Shown: positions 22,397 through 28,875 of the stretch, piece by piece
Layout: each line of letters begins with the position of its first letter
Numbering within the stretch: position 1 is the stretch's first letter
Virus record (IMG/VR): IMGVR_UViG_3300032229_000336
Location: 1-33,515 of that record
Length of the DNA stretch: 33,515 nucleotides
Strand: one strand, 5' to 3'
Source of the DNA: a virus
The notes under the pieces: model-generated
What the model saw: the letters and a program-made list of their open reading frames with translations, nothing else
The model's database searches: none
Told to the model about the DNA's origin: nothing
Made by a program: the position numbers and the translations under genes

Positions 22397-22948
22397 ATGT
22401 CTGACAGGCAGATTCTGATACGGGTGGAAGCCCATGTTTATGAGCAATTACAAGAGGTTGCGAAGGCTCAGGAGCGTAGCGTGGCGTGGGTCGCGCGCAA
22501 GCTCGTCGAGGGTGTGCGATCCTCCTCCCCTCCTTCTTCCCCTAATGGTCCCCTCCCCCCCGCCTATATGTCTAACAATATATCCCCCCCTCCCTCCTTA
22601 ACCCCATTATCCTCCCCTCCTTCACTTGACGCTCGCAAGCGCGCCACGAGGCTCCCGGAGGGTTGGGAACCCACCCCGGAGATGGTGGCCTACGCCCGCG
22701 ACCAGGGACTCGACCCGCGCCGGGTGGCCGACGACTTCCGGGATTACTGGCGCGCCAAGGCCGGTCAGAGCGCCGCCAAGGTGGATTGGGGCGCCACTTG
22801 GAGGGGTTGGTGCCGGCGGGAGGCAGACCGCACTGCACGGGCTTCTGAGAGGCCGCAGCGGCTGTCCCCGTCGCAGTCGGTGCAAGTCGAGGCGTCGCGC
22901 CGGTTCATGGAGCATTTCGGCAAGCTGCGGGACGTTGACCATGAATGA
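22397..22948 (+). CDS. RHH plus DnaT-like fusion, probable replication initiator
   Basis: The 183-residue protein has three parts. Residues 1-40 look like a ribbon-helix-helix/Arc-type DNA-binding domain (RQILIRVEAHVYEQLQEVA, then SVAWVARKLVEGV). Residues 41-79 are a Ser/Pro linker encoded by pyrimidine-rich DNA. Residues 82-142 have TRLPEGWEPTPEM, GLDPRRVADDFRDYW, and KVDWGATWRGWCRR, the DnaT-like domain found in many phage replication proteins. GAGGGAGA stands before ATG 22397. With no polymerase or helicase in the genome it probably loads host machinery. Confidence 0.8.
   Translation: MSDRQILIRVEAHVYEQLQEVAKAQERSVAWVARKLVEGVRSSSPPSSPNGPLPPAYMSNNISPPPSLTPLSSPPSLDARKRATRLPEGWEPTPEMVAYARDQGLDPRRVADDFRDYWRAKAGQSAAKVDWGATWRGWCRREADRTARASERPQRLSPSQSVQVEASRRFMEHFGKLRDVDHE
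22519..22626 (+). other. pyrimidine-rich tract with AT island inside the initiator gene
   Basis: The linker codons form C/T-rich runs, including C7 runs, on the plus strand. In the middle is an AT-rich island with TATAT at 22565-22569 and ATATA at 22578-22582. Strong strand asymmetry with an embedded AT island inside an initiator gene recalls the lambda O gene, where the origin lies between the two domains. No clear iterons are visible, so origin function is only a hypothesis. Confidence 0.45.
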
Positions 22949-23438
22949 CCTCGTAGTCTCCCAACCGGCCAGCCTCCCGGCCATAGCCGACCGCGCCGCC
23001 GTCGAGCCCGAGCTGCCTCGCTTCATGATCGACGCCCTGGACTATGACCTCGAAACCGACCCATGGCGGCGGGACTTTCTTAGCCGACACGGCAAGGGGT
23101 TCTCGACGCGAGGATGGGACGCCGGGCAGATCGAGGCCGCCCAAGCCATCGCGCGCCGATACGCGGCCCTCCTGGCCCCGCCGCCTCTCGAACGCGTCAT
23201 CCAATGGCTCGACCTCGTGAACGTCCTCGTGGCGAATCCGAAGCCCGCCGAAGCCATCCGCACCTTCGCCATGGCGATGGGCGCGCTCGACATCCCGACC
23301 GGCTACTTCACGGCCAAGACGGCCACCGACATCGCCAAGGGAAGCCGGTTCTTCCCCACGGGCAAGGACATCCATGACGCCGCCGCCCCGCTCATGCGTC
23401 GCTGGCGCATCATCCACAACCGCCTGAAGGACATCTAA
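22941..23438 (+). CDS. early protein of unknown function, replication-linked by position
   Basis: The 165-residue protein starts at ATG 22941 and overlaps the initiator gene by eight bases. Visible segments are LPRFMIDALDYDLETDPWRRDF, WDAGQIEAAQAIARRYAALL, VIQWLDLVNVLVANPKP and HDAAAPLMRRWRIIHNRLKDI. It is helical, without ATP-binding or nuclease motifs. Co-translation with the RHH/DnaT-like protein suggests a role in replication. No family is recognised. Confidence 0.75.
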   Translation: MNDLVVSQPASLPAIADRAAVEPELPRFMIDALDYDLETDPWRRDFLSRHGKGFSTRGWDAGQIEAAQAIARRYAALLAPPPLERVIQWLDLVNVLVANPKPAEAIRTFAMAMGALDIPTGYFTAKTATDIAKGSRFFPTGKDIHDAAAPLMRRWRIIHNRLKDI

Positions 23439-23441
23439 GCC

Positions 23442-23921
23442 GTGCATCTCAGCACCGAAGCCGAAGCCTACCTCGACAACTTCCGGCGTTGCGTGACCGG
23501 CGGGGGCGACATCAAGCGCGCCGTGTCCGTCGCCAGACGCCACTGGCCGCCCGATGCCTGGGAGGCCCTGCAAGCCTACTTTCCCGAACACGCCCGCCAA
23601 GCGGACGACGACGCCAAGAACCGGATGTGGTGGGAGGAGCGCGTGGAACGCTTCGCCAAGATTCCGAACCACACCGAACGCTGGCGCGAGGTCACCGGCA
23701 TGATCGAGGTCCTTACCAGCCCCTCGGCCTATCCGCGTCCTTACCTCGTGGAGAAGCTGCGGACGATCGCCCATCACGCCGCCATGGCCGGGGCCGACAC
23801 CGACCCCACCAAGGTCTACCGCGCCAGCTCCGCAATGCTCGACACCATCGAGCGCATGATCCGGCAGGCCGCCGAGGCAAAAAAAGCCCCCAGCGCGGGG
23901 GCGCCAGGGGTCAAGGCTTAG
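23442..23921 (+). CDS. early protein of unknown function
   Basis: GTG 23442, three bases after the previous stop, is the only fitting start; the product is 159 residues. It is helical with Trp-rich stretches (VARRHWPPDAWEALQAYF, KNRMWWEERVERFAK) and ends in a low-complexity AEAKKAPSAGAPGVKA tail. The DNA for this tail contains a terminator acting on the opposite strand. It is the last gene of the rightward early block. Function is not recognised. Confidence 0.75.
   Translation: MHLSTEAEAYLDNFRRCVTGGGDIKRAVSVARRHWPPDAWEALQAYFPEHARQADDDAKNRMWWEERVERFAKIPNHTERWREVTGMIEVLTSPSAYPRPYLVEKLRTIAHHAAMAGADTDPTKVYRASSAMLDTIERMIRQAAEAKKAPSAGAPGVKA
23879..23902 (-). terminator. intrinsic terminator for the leftward small-gene operon
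   Basis: Read on the minus strand, GCCCCC, a GCGCT loop and GGGGGC make a perfect six-pair GC stem (23886-23891 with 23897-23902) followed by seven T (23885-23879). This is a textbook rho-independent terminator. It ends leftward transcripts coming from 24877-23994 and protects the convergent early genes. It lies inside the 3' coding end of the 23442-23921 gene. There is no T-run for the plus direction. Confidence 0.88.
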
Positions 23922-23928
23922 CAGGAAA

Positions 23929-23942
23929 CAAAGGGACAAACG
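23929..23942 (+). other. orphan copy of the early-gene leader motif
   Basis: CAAAGGGACAAACG here is identical over 14 bases to the leader directly before the 22267 gene (minus strand). Here no start codon follows at a usable distance; a GC hairpin CGCCGC-CCTA-GCGGCG (23943-23948/23953-23958) comes next. It may be the remnant of a lost gene start left by recombination between leaders. Confidence 0.55.
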
Positions 23943-23958
23943 CGCCGCCCTAGCGGCG
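23943..23958. repeat. perfect GC hairpin between convergent operons
   Basis: CGCCGC (23943-23948) and GCGGCG (23953-23958) form a six-pair stem with a CCTA loop. It follows the rightward early block and lies 35 bases from the end of the leftward gene. No T-run follows on either strand, so intrinsic termination is not shown, but it may stop 3' decay. Confidence 0.6.
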
Positions 23959-23993
23959 GCATACTCTGCCGCGATGGCGCGCGCGTTGTCCAC

Positions 23994-24185
23994 CTAATCC
24001 TTCCCCGCCGCGTCCACAAGCGTCGCGCAGACCTTGCCGCGCTCCATCCTGTAGAGCGCGCGCTCTAGGTCCGCGATGTCCCGCTGTAGCCTCCAATACT
24101 CGTTACTCTCGGGATGCGCCTGCCTCAGTAGCTGCTCGCGCACGGCAATGCGCGCCCTAAGCACGCCGGGAGTTTGCGGTATCAT
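23994..24185 (-). CDS. small helical protein of unknown function
   Basis: I use ATG 24185, which overlaps the previous stop as ATGA and has AAAGGA nine bases ahead; the frame could begin at GTG 24212. The 63-residue product is MIPQTPGVLRARIAVREQLL, followed by a helix with NEYWRLQRDIADLERALYRM, and a tail ending AAGKD. The pattern resembles small phage coiled-coil proteins of unknown role. The terminator at 23879-23902 lies about 90 bases past its stop. Confidence 0.75.
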   Translation of the reverse strand: MIPQTPGVLRARIAVREQLLRQAHPESNEYWRLQRDIADLERALYRMERGKVCATLVDAAGKD

Positions 24186-24328
24186 CGCGTCATATCCTTT
24201 AGCATCCACCACATTGCGGGCTGTTCGCGGGCGCGCTCGATCATGAGCGCTTGTGCCTCCGCGCGGTCAAACCGGATTGCCACCAGATACGGCGCGCTGA
24301 ACCCGGTCCACATCATCACGCCCCACAT
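24182..24328 (-). CDS. small protein, 48 residues, unknown function
   Basis: ATG 24328 opens a 48-codon frame: MWGVMMWTGFSAPYLVAIRF, then a charged helix DRAEAQALMIERAREQ, then PAMWWMLKDMTR. It starts two bases after the stop of another small frame and its stop overlaps the next start as ATGA, which is the pattern of a real translated operon gene. Met and Trp are very frequent. The family is not recognised. Confidence 0.7.
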   Translation of the reverse strand: MWGVMMWTGFSAPYLVAIRFDRAEAQALMIERAREQPAMWWMLKDMTR

Positions 24329-24330
24329 GG

Positions 24331-24438
24331 TCACACGTCCAATTCACTGCGCAGCCAGGACGCGGCCTCTTGCGCGTTCCATTCGACCGCAAACCACACC
24401 AGCCAACCCACAGTCAGCGCGCCATCGCGCGGGCGCAA
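24331..24438 (-). CDS. possible 35-residue small protein with TTG start
   Basis: A frame begins at TTG 24438, seven bases after a strong GGAGGA site that also covers the end of the previous gene, and ends two bases before the next ATG. The product, opening MRPRDGALTVGWLVWFAVEW, has a Trp-rich hydrophobic part and an amphipathic tail. A competing ATG frame at 24445 has its ribosome site too close. The call rests on spacing and is tentative. Confidence 0.5.
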   Translation of the reverse strand: MRPRDGALTVGWLVWFAVEWNAQEAASWLRSELDV

Positions 24439-24441
24439 GCG

Positions 24442-24723
24442 TCATTCCTCCGCGTAAGCCGATTCAATCCGCGCGCCGGTATGGTCGCAATACAGGCCCG
24501 CATCCTCCCAATTGATGTCGGCGCCCTCGGCGCGCCAACCGTCACGGGCGCCCTGCAAGGTGGAGCGTACGATTGCGGGCCAGTTGTCGCGCGCAGCAGC
24601 GCATGACAGCGCGGCGCCATCCGACATGACGATATAGAGCGGATACCCGCCCGGCCAAGCATAGCCGTTGCGGATTGCGTGCTTCACATTGCGCAACACG
24701 TGCGCAGCGCCAGACCTGTCCAT
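24442..24723 (-). CDS. conserved phage protein of unknown function
   Basis: The 93-residue protein contains HAIRNGYAWPGGYPLYIVMS, CAAARDNWPAIVRSTLQG and INWEDAGLYCDHTGARIESAY. This set, with the AWPGGYPLY motif and a C-terminal CxHTG..I.SAY, recurs in many phages as an uncharacterised family. Two Cys near the ends of the fold could bind metal. ATG 24723 follows AGGAAAGGGACATCCA, a variant of the early leader. It is encoded upstream of the terminator at 23879-23902. Confidence 0.82.
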   Translation of the reverse strand: MDRSGAAHVLRNVKHAIRNGYAWPGGYPLYIVMSDGAALSCAAARDNWPAIVRSTLQGARDGWRAEGADINWEDAGLYCDHTGARIESAYAEE

Positions 24724-24768
24724 TGGATGTCCCTTTCCTGCTAGTGCGAGCTAATGGCGCTCGGGAAA

Positions 24769-24788
24769 CCTGCGGCCGAAACCGCAGG
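24769..24788. repeat. inverted repeat between two leftward genes
   Basis: CCTGCGG (24769-24775) and CCGCAGG (24782-24788) form a seven-pair stem with a six-base loop. On the minus strand it is followed by TTTCCC, a very short T-run. It could be an attenuator or weak terminator between the tiny membrane peptide and the 24723 gene. Confidence 0.6.
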
Positions 24789-24799
24789 AAACCGGAACG

Positions 24800-24877
24800 T
24801 CACGTGATCACAAGCCAAGCGATAAGCGCTGCCAAAAGCAGCGCAAACGCCAGGGATTCGCCAAAGATTCGCAGCAT
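24800..24877 (-). CDS. tiny membrane peptide, 25 residues
   Basis: ATG 24877 follows TATAGGTGCAAC (AGGTG at a workable distance). The 25-residue product is almost entirely one hydrophobic helix of Ala, Leu, Ile and Val after an MLRIFGES start, and ends WLVIT. Peptides of this kind can act on the inner membrane, for example in host shutoff or superinfection control, but no role is shown. It would be the first gene of the leftward small operon. Confidence 0.58.
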   Translation of the reverse strand: MLRIFGESLAFALLLAALIAWLVIT

Positions 24878-24884
24878 GTTGCAC

Positions 24885-25062
24885 CTATATGTGAGCGGAA
24901 ACACCAGCGCTCCGCATAAGCGCACGTAAACATATCTCACGCTAAACGCAAGCGATATGCACATAGATATACGTTAAGTGTTGTCCATGTTTGAGAGAAA
25001 CCGTACCCCCTACATATATCCTATATGCATAGTGTATATCTGTGAGCGTATACGTTATGCGT
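24885..25062. promoter_or_regulatory. AT-rich regulatory region with repeats
   Basis: This stretch is far more AT-rich than the genome. TATACGTTA occurs at 24968-24976 and 25049-25057; the second lies in a CGTATACG palindrome (25047-25054). GTGAGCG follows TATAT-type sequence at 24892 and 25042, and its reverse-order relative CTCACGC stands at 24937. A possible rightward promoter is TTGAGA (24991-24996), 18 bases, TATATC (25015-25020); leftward, TGGACA on the minus strand near 24988 is a -35 candidate. It separates the leftward small genes from the late block, so it is a likely control or origin region. Confidence 0.5.
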
Positions 25063-25115
25063 TACCCTACCGCGCACGCAATCAGAGCGCCGGGTGTTAG
25101 GCGCCTACCGCGCCC

Positions 25116-25135
25116 TGCGGTAACAAGATACCGCA
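25116..25135. repeat. perfect 7-bp inverted repeat in the gene-free region
   Basis: TGCGGTA (25116-25122) and TACCGCA (25129-25135) enclose ACAAGA. The stem is short but perfect and is followed by an AT-rich TGTAATAATATAAC segment. It could be a protein-binding site or a weak RNA hairpin. Confidence 0.6.
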
Positions 25136-25202
25136 TGTAATAATATAACGGGGTAGGGGCACTGACGCCGTGCGCCGACACGCGGAGAGCTGCCGCGCGC
25201 CC

Positions 25203-25229
25203 GGGCAGGGATGGGCAATGGGCATTGGG
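25203..25229 (+). other. candidate G-quadruplex (five G3 runs)
   Basis: On the plus strand five GGG runs occur at 25203, 25208, 25213, 25220 and 25227, with spacers of 2, 2, 4 and 4 bases; GGGCA is repeated four times. This fits the usual G-quadruplex rule (four or more G3 runs, loops up to seven). It could also be an array of short binding sites. It lies 160 bases upstream of the HNH and packaging genes. Confidence 0.6.
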
Positions 25230-25391
25230 CACCAAGCGCGCCGCCGCAGCGCAGCCCGGCCGACTGGTGGTCCACAGGCCCCCTCGTGAACGTGCACCCC
25301 AACGTGATCCCCCCCATAGTTTTTTGGGCGGTTTACGCTTTTATTTTTCTACGCGTGTGACATGGTGCCCAAAACGCGGTGGAGTTTTGGC

Positions 25392-25829
25392 ATGTTGGAA
25401 TGCGTGGCGTGCAATCGCTCTTTGCCTGAGTCGGATTTTTATGCGTCCAACCGCAGTAGGTGTCGGGCGTGTTGTTTGGAGTACATGCGTGCGTACCGTG
25501 CCAAGCGCCGCGCTGAGAGTGCGGGGTCTAGGTCGCCGGATTGGAAGCGCAAAACTGCGGACATAGCGGCTTACAGGCGAGCTTGGGCTGCGGCGCACCC
25601 TGGTTATGCGACTCGGAAGAAGCGGGAGTGGTTAGAGCGCAATGCTGATCGCGCGCGGGCTAGGGCGCGTTATCGGGATGCGTTGAAGTCGGGGCGACTT
25701 GTGCGTCAGCCTTGTGAGGTTTGCGGCGCTGAGAAGGTGGATGGGCACCACGACGATTACTCGAAGCCTTTGGAGGTGCGGTGGCTTTGTCGGGAGCATC
25801 ACCTTCAAGCTCATCGCCGCGTTAAATAG
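25392..25829 (+). CDS. HNH endonuclease next to the terminase genes
   Basis: ATG 25392 has GGAG seven bases before it, better than the in-frame ATG 25362. The 145-residue product carries a zinc site (Cys4, 7, 24, 27) at the N-terminus, a basic helical middle, and the HNH core PCEVCGAEKVDGHHDDYSK (107-125) with WLCREHHLQAH. HNH proteins beside terminases help cos cleavage in some phages; homing activity is the other option. Being in the same direction and at the head of the packaging genes favours packaging. Confidence 0.85.
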   Translation: MLECVACNRSLPESDFYASNRSRCRACCLEYMRAYRAKRRAESAGSRSPDWKRKTADIAAYRRAWAAAHPGYATRKKREWLERNADRARARARYRDALKSGRLVRQPCEVCGAEKVDGHHDDYSKPLEVRWLCREHHLQAHRRVK

Positions 25830-25873
25830 TTTTTGCCTTGCCACCGCGTGAGGAGTATTTACGCTGTAAGTGT

Positions 25874-26278
25874 ATGGGGGTTGGTGGGGTGGTTGATTAC
25901 GCGGTGTTGGACCGGGTGTGTCAGATGTATGCGGGCAAGGTGCGCCTGCGTGAGATCTCGGTGCGTGCTGGGATCAGTTTGGCGCAGGTGTGTCGGTATT
26001 TGGTGAAGGCGCGTGAGTTGGGGGATGTGAGGGCGACGTTGCGTCGTCCTGCGGACTCGCGCAGTCGTGGTCAGTTGTTGCGCGAGATGTTTGAGGCGTC
26101 GGATGATGGGTTTGTAGCGGTTGATGATGCGGTGGAGATGTTTTGGCCGCGTGGGGTTGAGCGACCGAGTACGTGGAGGGTGTTGGTGCGTTTAGGTGTG
26201 ACGCACTGTCGGAAGCGGTTTGGGATGAAGGTGGAGTTTGACCGCGGTCGTCGTGGTTATGTGTGGGTGCGGCTGTGA
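25874..26278 (+). CDS. HTH protein before TerL, candidate small terminase subunit
   Basis: The frame opens at TTG 25838; I use ATG 25874, giving 134 residues, but the start is uncertain because GAGGAG lies at 25850. Residues about 20-50 form a helix-turn-helix (VRLREISVRAGISLAQVCRY). The C-terminal half has a second winged-type segment (VAVDDAVEMFWPRGVERPST, WRVLVRLGVTHCRKRF). Its stop overlaps the TerL start. A DNA-binding protein in this position is a good small-terminase candidate; sequence likeness to known TerS families is not evident. The DNA is very rich in G and T. Confidence 0.65.
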   Translation: MGVGGVVDYAVLDRVCQMYAGKVRLREISVRAGISLAQVCRYLVKARELGDVRATLRRPADSRSRGQLLREMFEASDDGFVAVDDAVEMFWPRGVERPSTWRVLVRLGVTHCRKRFGMKVEFDRGRRGYVWVRL

Positions 26279-28032
26279 AGTTTGATCTGCGGCGGTTTTA
26301 CCGCTTTTGCCAGCAGTTGCAGATTGAGACGAAGGAGCAGGGGCTTCGTCGGCTTGATACGTTGTTGGGCACGCAGACGTATGTGATGGATGAGATTGCC
26401 AAGGGGTTGGAGGAGGGTGCGCACCACTACGTCATCTTGAAGGGGCGTCAGTTGGGCATCACCACGATCAGCTTGGCGTTGGATTTGTATTGGGTGTTCA
26501 CGCATCCGGGTTTGGGTGCGACGTTGGTGACGGACACTGAGGAGAACCGGGAGATGTTCCGGTCTACCTTGGGCATGTACCACGAGCATCTGCCGCGTGA
26601 GTTTAAGATCCCGCTGGAGGGGCACAATCGGAATCAGTTGATTTTGAAGAACCGCTCGCGGCTGTTTTATCAGGTGGCGGGTTTGCGGGCGAAGGGAAGC
26701 CTGGGTCGCGGCAAGGCGATCACGTACTTGCATGGCACGGAGACGAGTTCATGGGGTGATGAGGAGGGTTTGGCGTCGCTGTTGGCTTCGCTCGCTGAAA
26801 CCAATCCAGACCGCTTGTATATGTTTGAGAGCACAGCGCGCGGCTTCAACATGTTCCATGACATGTATGTCACGGCCAAGCGGGCTCGGACGCAGCGCGC
26901 GATTTTCTGCGGCTGGTGGCGGAACCAGTTCTACTCGGTTGAGTCGGAGTCTGCGGTTTACAAGACGTATTGGGATGGAAGACTGACGCCTGAGGAGCGT
27001 GAGTGGGTTCGCGAGATTAAGAAGCTGTATGGCGTTGAGATCAACTCGCGGCAGATGGCGTGGTGGCGTTGGAAGCTGGCTGAGGGCATCCGCGACGACG
27101 CGTTGATGTATCAGGAGTTTCCGCCGACTGAGGACTACGCCTTTGTGATGACGGGCACGTCCTTCTTCAGCAATGCGCGTTGCACGGATGCGATAAAGGC
27201 GGCGAAGAAGGATGTCCCGGACTACTACCGCTATGTGATGGGTGCGACCTTCGTGGACACGGAGGTGATGAAGTCGCAGGAGCGGTTGGCGACGTTGCGC
27301 GTTTGGGAGGAGCCGGTTGACACGGGGTATTATGTGATCGGTGCTGACCCGGCGTATGGGTCGAGTGATTGGGCCGATCGCTTCGTGCTGACGGTTTACC
27401 GCTGTTATGCGGAGGGCATGGAGCAGGTTGCGGAGTTTGCGACCAGTGAGTTGAACACCTACCAGTTTGCGTGGGTGATTGCGCATTTGGCTGGCGCGTA
27501 TCGCAACAGCACGCTGAACTTGGAAGTGAATGGTCCGGGTCAGGCGGTCATCAATGAGCTGCGGAATTTGAAGCGGCAGGCGGCTTCGCTCGGTGGTCAG
27601 CCGGGCAAGGATCTGATGAACGTGCTGGGCCACATGCAGAATTACATGTGGCGGAAGAACGACACGCTGGGCGGCATCAGCAACAGCATTGGCTGGCTGA
27701 CCACGGGCCCGTCGAAGGAGCGGATGCTCAACTACATGAAGGACTACTTCGAGCGCGGCATGATGACGGTCCGCAGCACGGAGTTAATCGACGAGATGAA
27801 GTCCATTCGCCGGGATGGCGGGTCGATCCAGGCCTCTGGTCGCGGCAAGGATGACCGGGTGATTGCTTCGGCCTTGGCTGCTGCGGCCTATGCGGAGCAG
27901 GTGTGGCCACGTTTGGTGCAGATGAAGATCACGCGAGACAGCAATCGGGCGCAGGACACGAAGTCCGCGGTTGAGATTCAGGGCTCGCGGTCGGTGAGTG
28001 AGTACCTGAAGCGGATCGGGGTGGGCGGGTGA
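26275..28032 (+). CDS. terL: terminase large subunit
   Basis: The start is GTG 26275, overlapping the previous stop as GTGA, for 585 residues. The ATPase part has VILKGRQLGITT (53-64, Walker A type) and AITYLHGTETSSWGDEE (148-164, Walker B with catalytic acid). The nuclease part has YYVIGADPAYGSSDWADRF (near 352-370) and GRGKDDRVIASALAA (near 522-536), which supply metal-binding Asp residues. It pumps and cuts DNA at the portal. Length is normal for the family. Confidence 0.95.
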   Translation: MKFDLRRFYRFCQQLQIETKEQGLRRLDTLLGTQTYVMDEIAKGLEEGAHHYVILKGRQLGITTISLALDLYWVFTHPGLGATLVTDTEENREMFRSTLGMYHEHLPREFKIPLEGHNRNQLILKNRSRLFYQVAGLRAKGSLGRGKAITYLHGTETSSWGDEEGLASLLASLAETNPDRLYMFESTARGFNMFHDMYVTAKRARTQRAIFCGWWRNQFYSVESESAVYKTYWDGRLTPEEREWVREIKKLYGVEINSRQMAWWRWKLAEGIRDDALMYQEFPPTEDYAFVMTGTSFFSNARCTDAIKAAKKDVPDYYRYVMGATFVDTEVMKSQERLATLRVWEEPVDTGYYVIGADPAYGSSDWADRFVLTVYRCYAEGMEQVAEFATSELNTYQFAWVIAHLAGAYRNSTLNLEVNGPGQAVINELRNLKRQAASLGGQPGKDLMNVLGHMQNYMWRKNDTLGGISNSIGWLTTGPSKERMLNYMKDYFERGMMTVRSTELIDEMKSIRRDGGSIQASGRGKDDRVIASALAAAAYAEQVWPRLVQMKITRDSNRAQDTKSAVEIQGSRSVSEYLKRIGVGG

Positions 28033-28430
28033 CCGTTTACAGCAAGCGCGAGCTAAAGGAACGGATGCGGCGGTTCATGGCCGACCGTGATCGCGGCATT
28101 GGCTTGGCAATGTTTGCCGAGTTTGCGGGGGTTAGCCTCAACACCCTGAAGAACTACTTCGTTCACCAGACCTCTGACATCGACCCGAGCCTTCAGATTA
28201 GGATCAGTCGCGCCTTGCAGTCCTGGGAGAGCGGGGAGGTGGCGGTCATGATTGGGCCGAAGAACACCCGTTATTTGGCGTATCGCAAGGTAGCGAAGCC
28301 GAAGTTGGTGCGTCACATGGGTTTGAAGGTAACGCCGGAGGGGTTTCGGCTTGATGTGCGGGTCAGGAACAAGGCTGACTACGGCGAGCCGACGCTGATT
28401 GAGCAGATGGAGGGGAAAAATGGCTATTAA
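28029..28430 (+). CDS. HTH-domain protein after TerL
   Basis: GTG 28029 overlaps the TerL stop (GTGA). The 133-residue product begins MTVYSKRELKERMRRFMAD and has an HTH pattern GIGLAMFAEFAGVSLNTLKN (near 23-42), then LQIRISRALQSWESGEV. The C-terminal part is basic, with RYLAYRKVAKPKLVRHMG, and ends EGKNGY. It may be a packaging or regulatory DNA-binding protein. It is an alternative candidate for the small terminase. Confidence 0.75.
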   Translation: MTVYSKRELKERMRRFMADRDRGIGLAMFAEFAGVSLNTLKNYFVHQTSDIDPSLQIRISRALQSWESGEVAVMIGPKNTRYLAYRKVAKPKLVRHMGLKVTPEGFRLDVRVRNKADYGEPTLIEQMEGKNGY

Positions 28431-28875
28431 GCGGGACTACAAGTGCGAGCAGCACGGGTTTTTCGAGGCGTGGGAGGCTCAATGCCCGCACGGATGCCTC
28501 GACGGGATCATGATAGTCCACTTACAGGCCCCGAATTACCTATCTGACCGGACCAAGGGCTCTGACCGCACCCTCAGCGGCCTCGCGGACGAGTTTAAGA
28601 TGACCAACATTAAGTCCACGCGGGAGGGCGAGAATCAGGAGGGGTATTTTACCCGGAACAACGCCCCTGCGCCGAAGGAGGCGCCCCCTGAAGCTGGAAG
28701 CGGGGTTATCTGGGGCGGTCAGGGCGGCTTTCAGATGGGGAATATCTTGGGCGGTAATGCGTTCCGCTCTGTGCGTGGCGAAAATGTTGGCTTCAAGCCG
28801 GGTGAGGCTGGTAGGTTGTCCGGGCCCAGGACTGCATCGTATATGCCTGACCATGAGGGCCTGAAGATCAAATGA
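28420..28875 (+). CDS. zinc-ribbon-like phage protein of unknown function
   Basis: ATG 28420 follows GGAGGGG by a short gap and overlaps the previous gene by eleven bases. The 151-residue product opens MAIKRDYKCEQHGFFEAWEA followed by QCPHGC: Cys and His pairs (CxxH, CPHGC) form a likely zinc knuckle. The rest is polar, with a Gly-rich GVIWGGQGGFQMGNILGG segment. The same N-terminal pattern is seen in other podoviruses before the portal gene. The stop overlaps the portal start as ATGA. Confidence 0.8.
   Translation: MAIKRDYKCEQHGFFEAWEAQCPHGCLDGIMIVHLQAPNYLSDRTKGSDRTLSGLADEFKMTNIKSTREGENQEGYFTRNNAPAPKEAPPEAGSGVIWGGQGGFQMGNILGGNAFRSVRGENVGFKPGEAGRLSGPRTASYMPDHEGLKIK

Larger units (their letters stand above)
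24878..25391. other. longest gene-free stretch of the genome
   Basis: No credible gene is seen on either strand over about 510 bases; the open frames here are GC-driven and lack ribosome sites. The left third is AT-rich with repeats (24885-25062). The middle has a hairpin TGCGGTA/TACCGCA (25116-25122 with 25129-25135) and a G-run series (25203-25229). The right end has a T-rich segment (25319-25352) just before the HNH gene. It could hold the late promoter, a replication origin or a packaging (cos/pac) site. Confidence 0.7.

Noticed and set aside
22905-23993. Long minus-strand frame of 362 codons opposite the early genes
   Set aside because: It is antisense to two well-supported genes, passes through the strong leftward terminator at 23879-23902, and has the composition of a GC-driven shadow.
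25105-25317. Minus-strand frames in the gene-free region
   Set aside because: They have no ribosome site, low-complexity GC-driven composition and no overlap with neighbouring genes.
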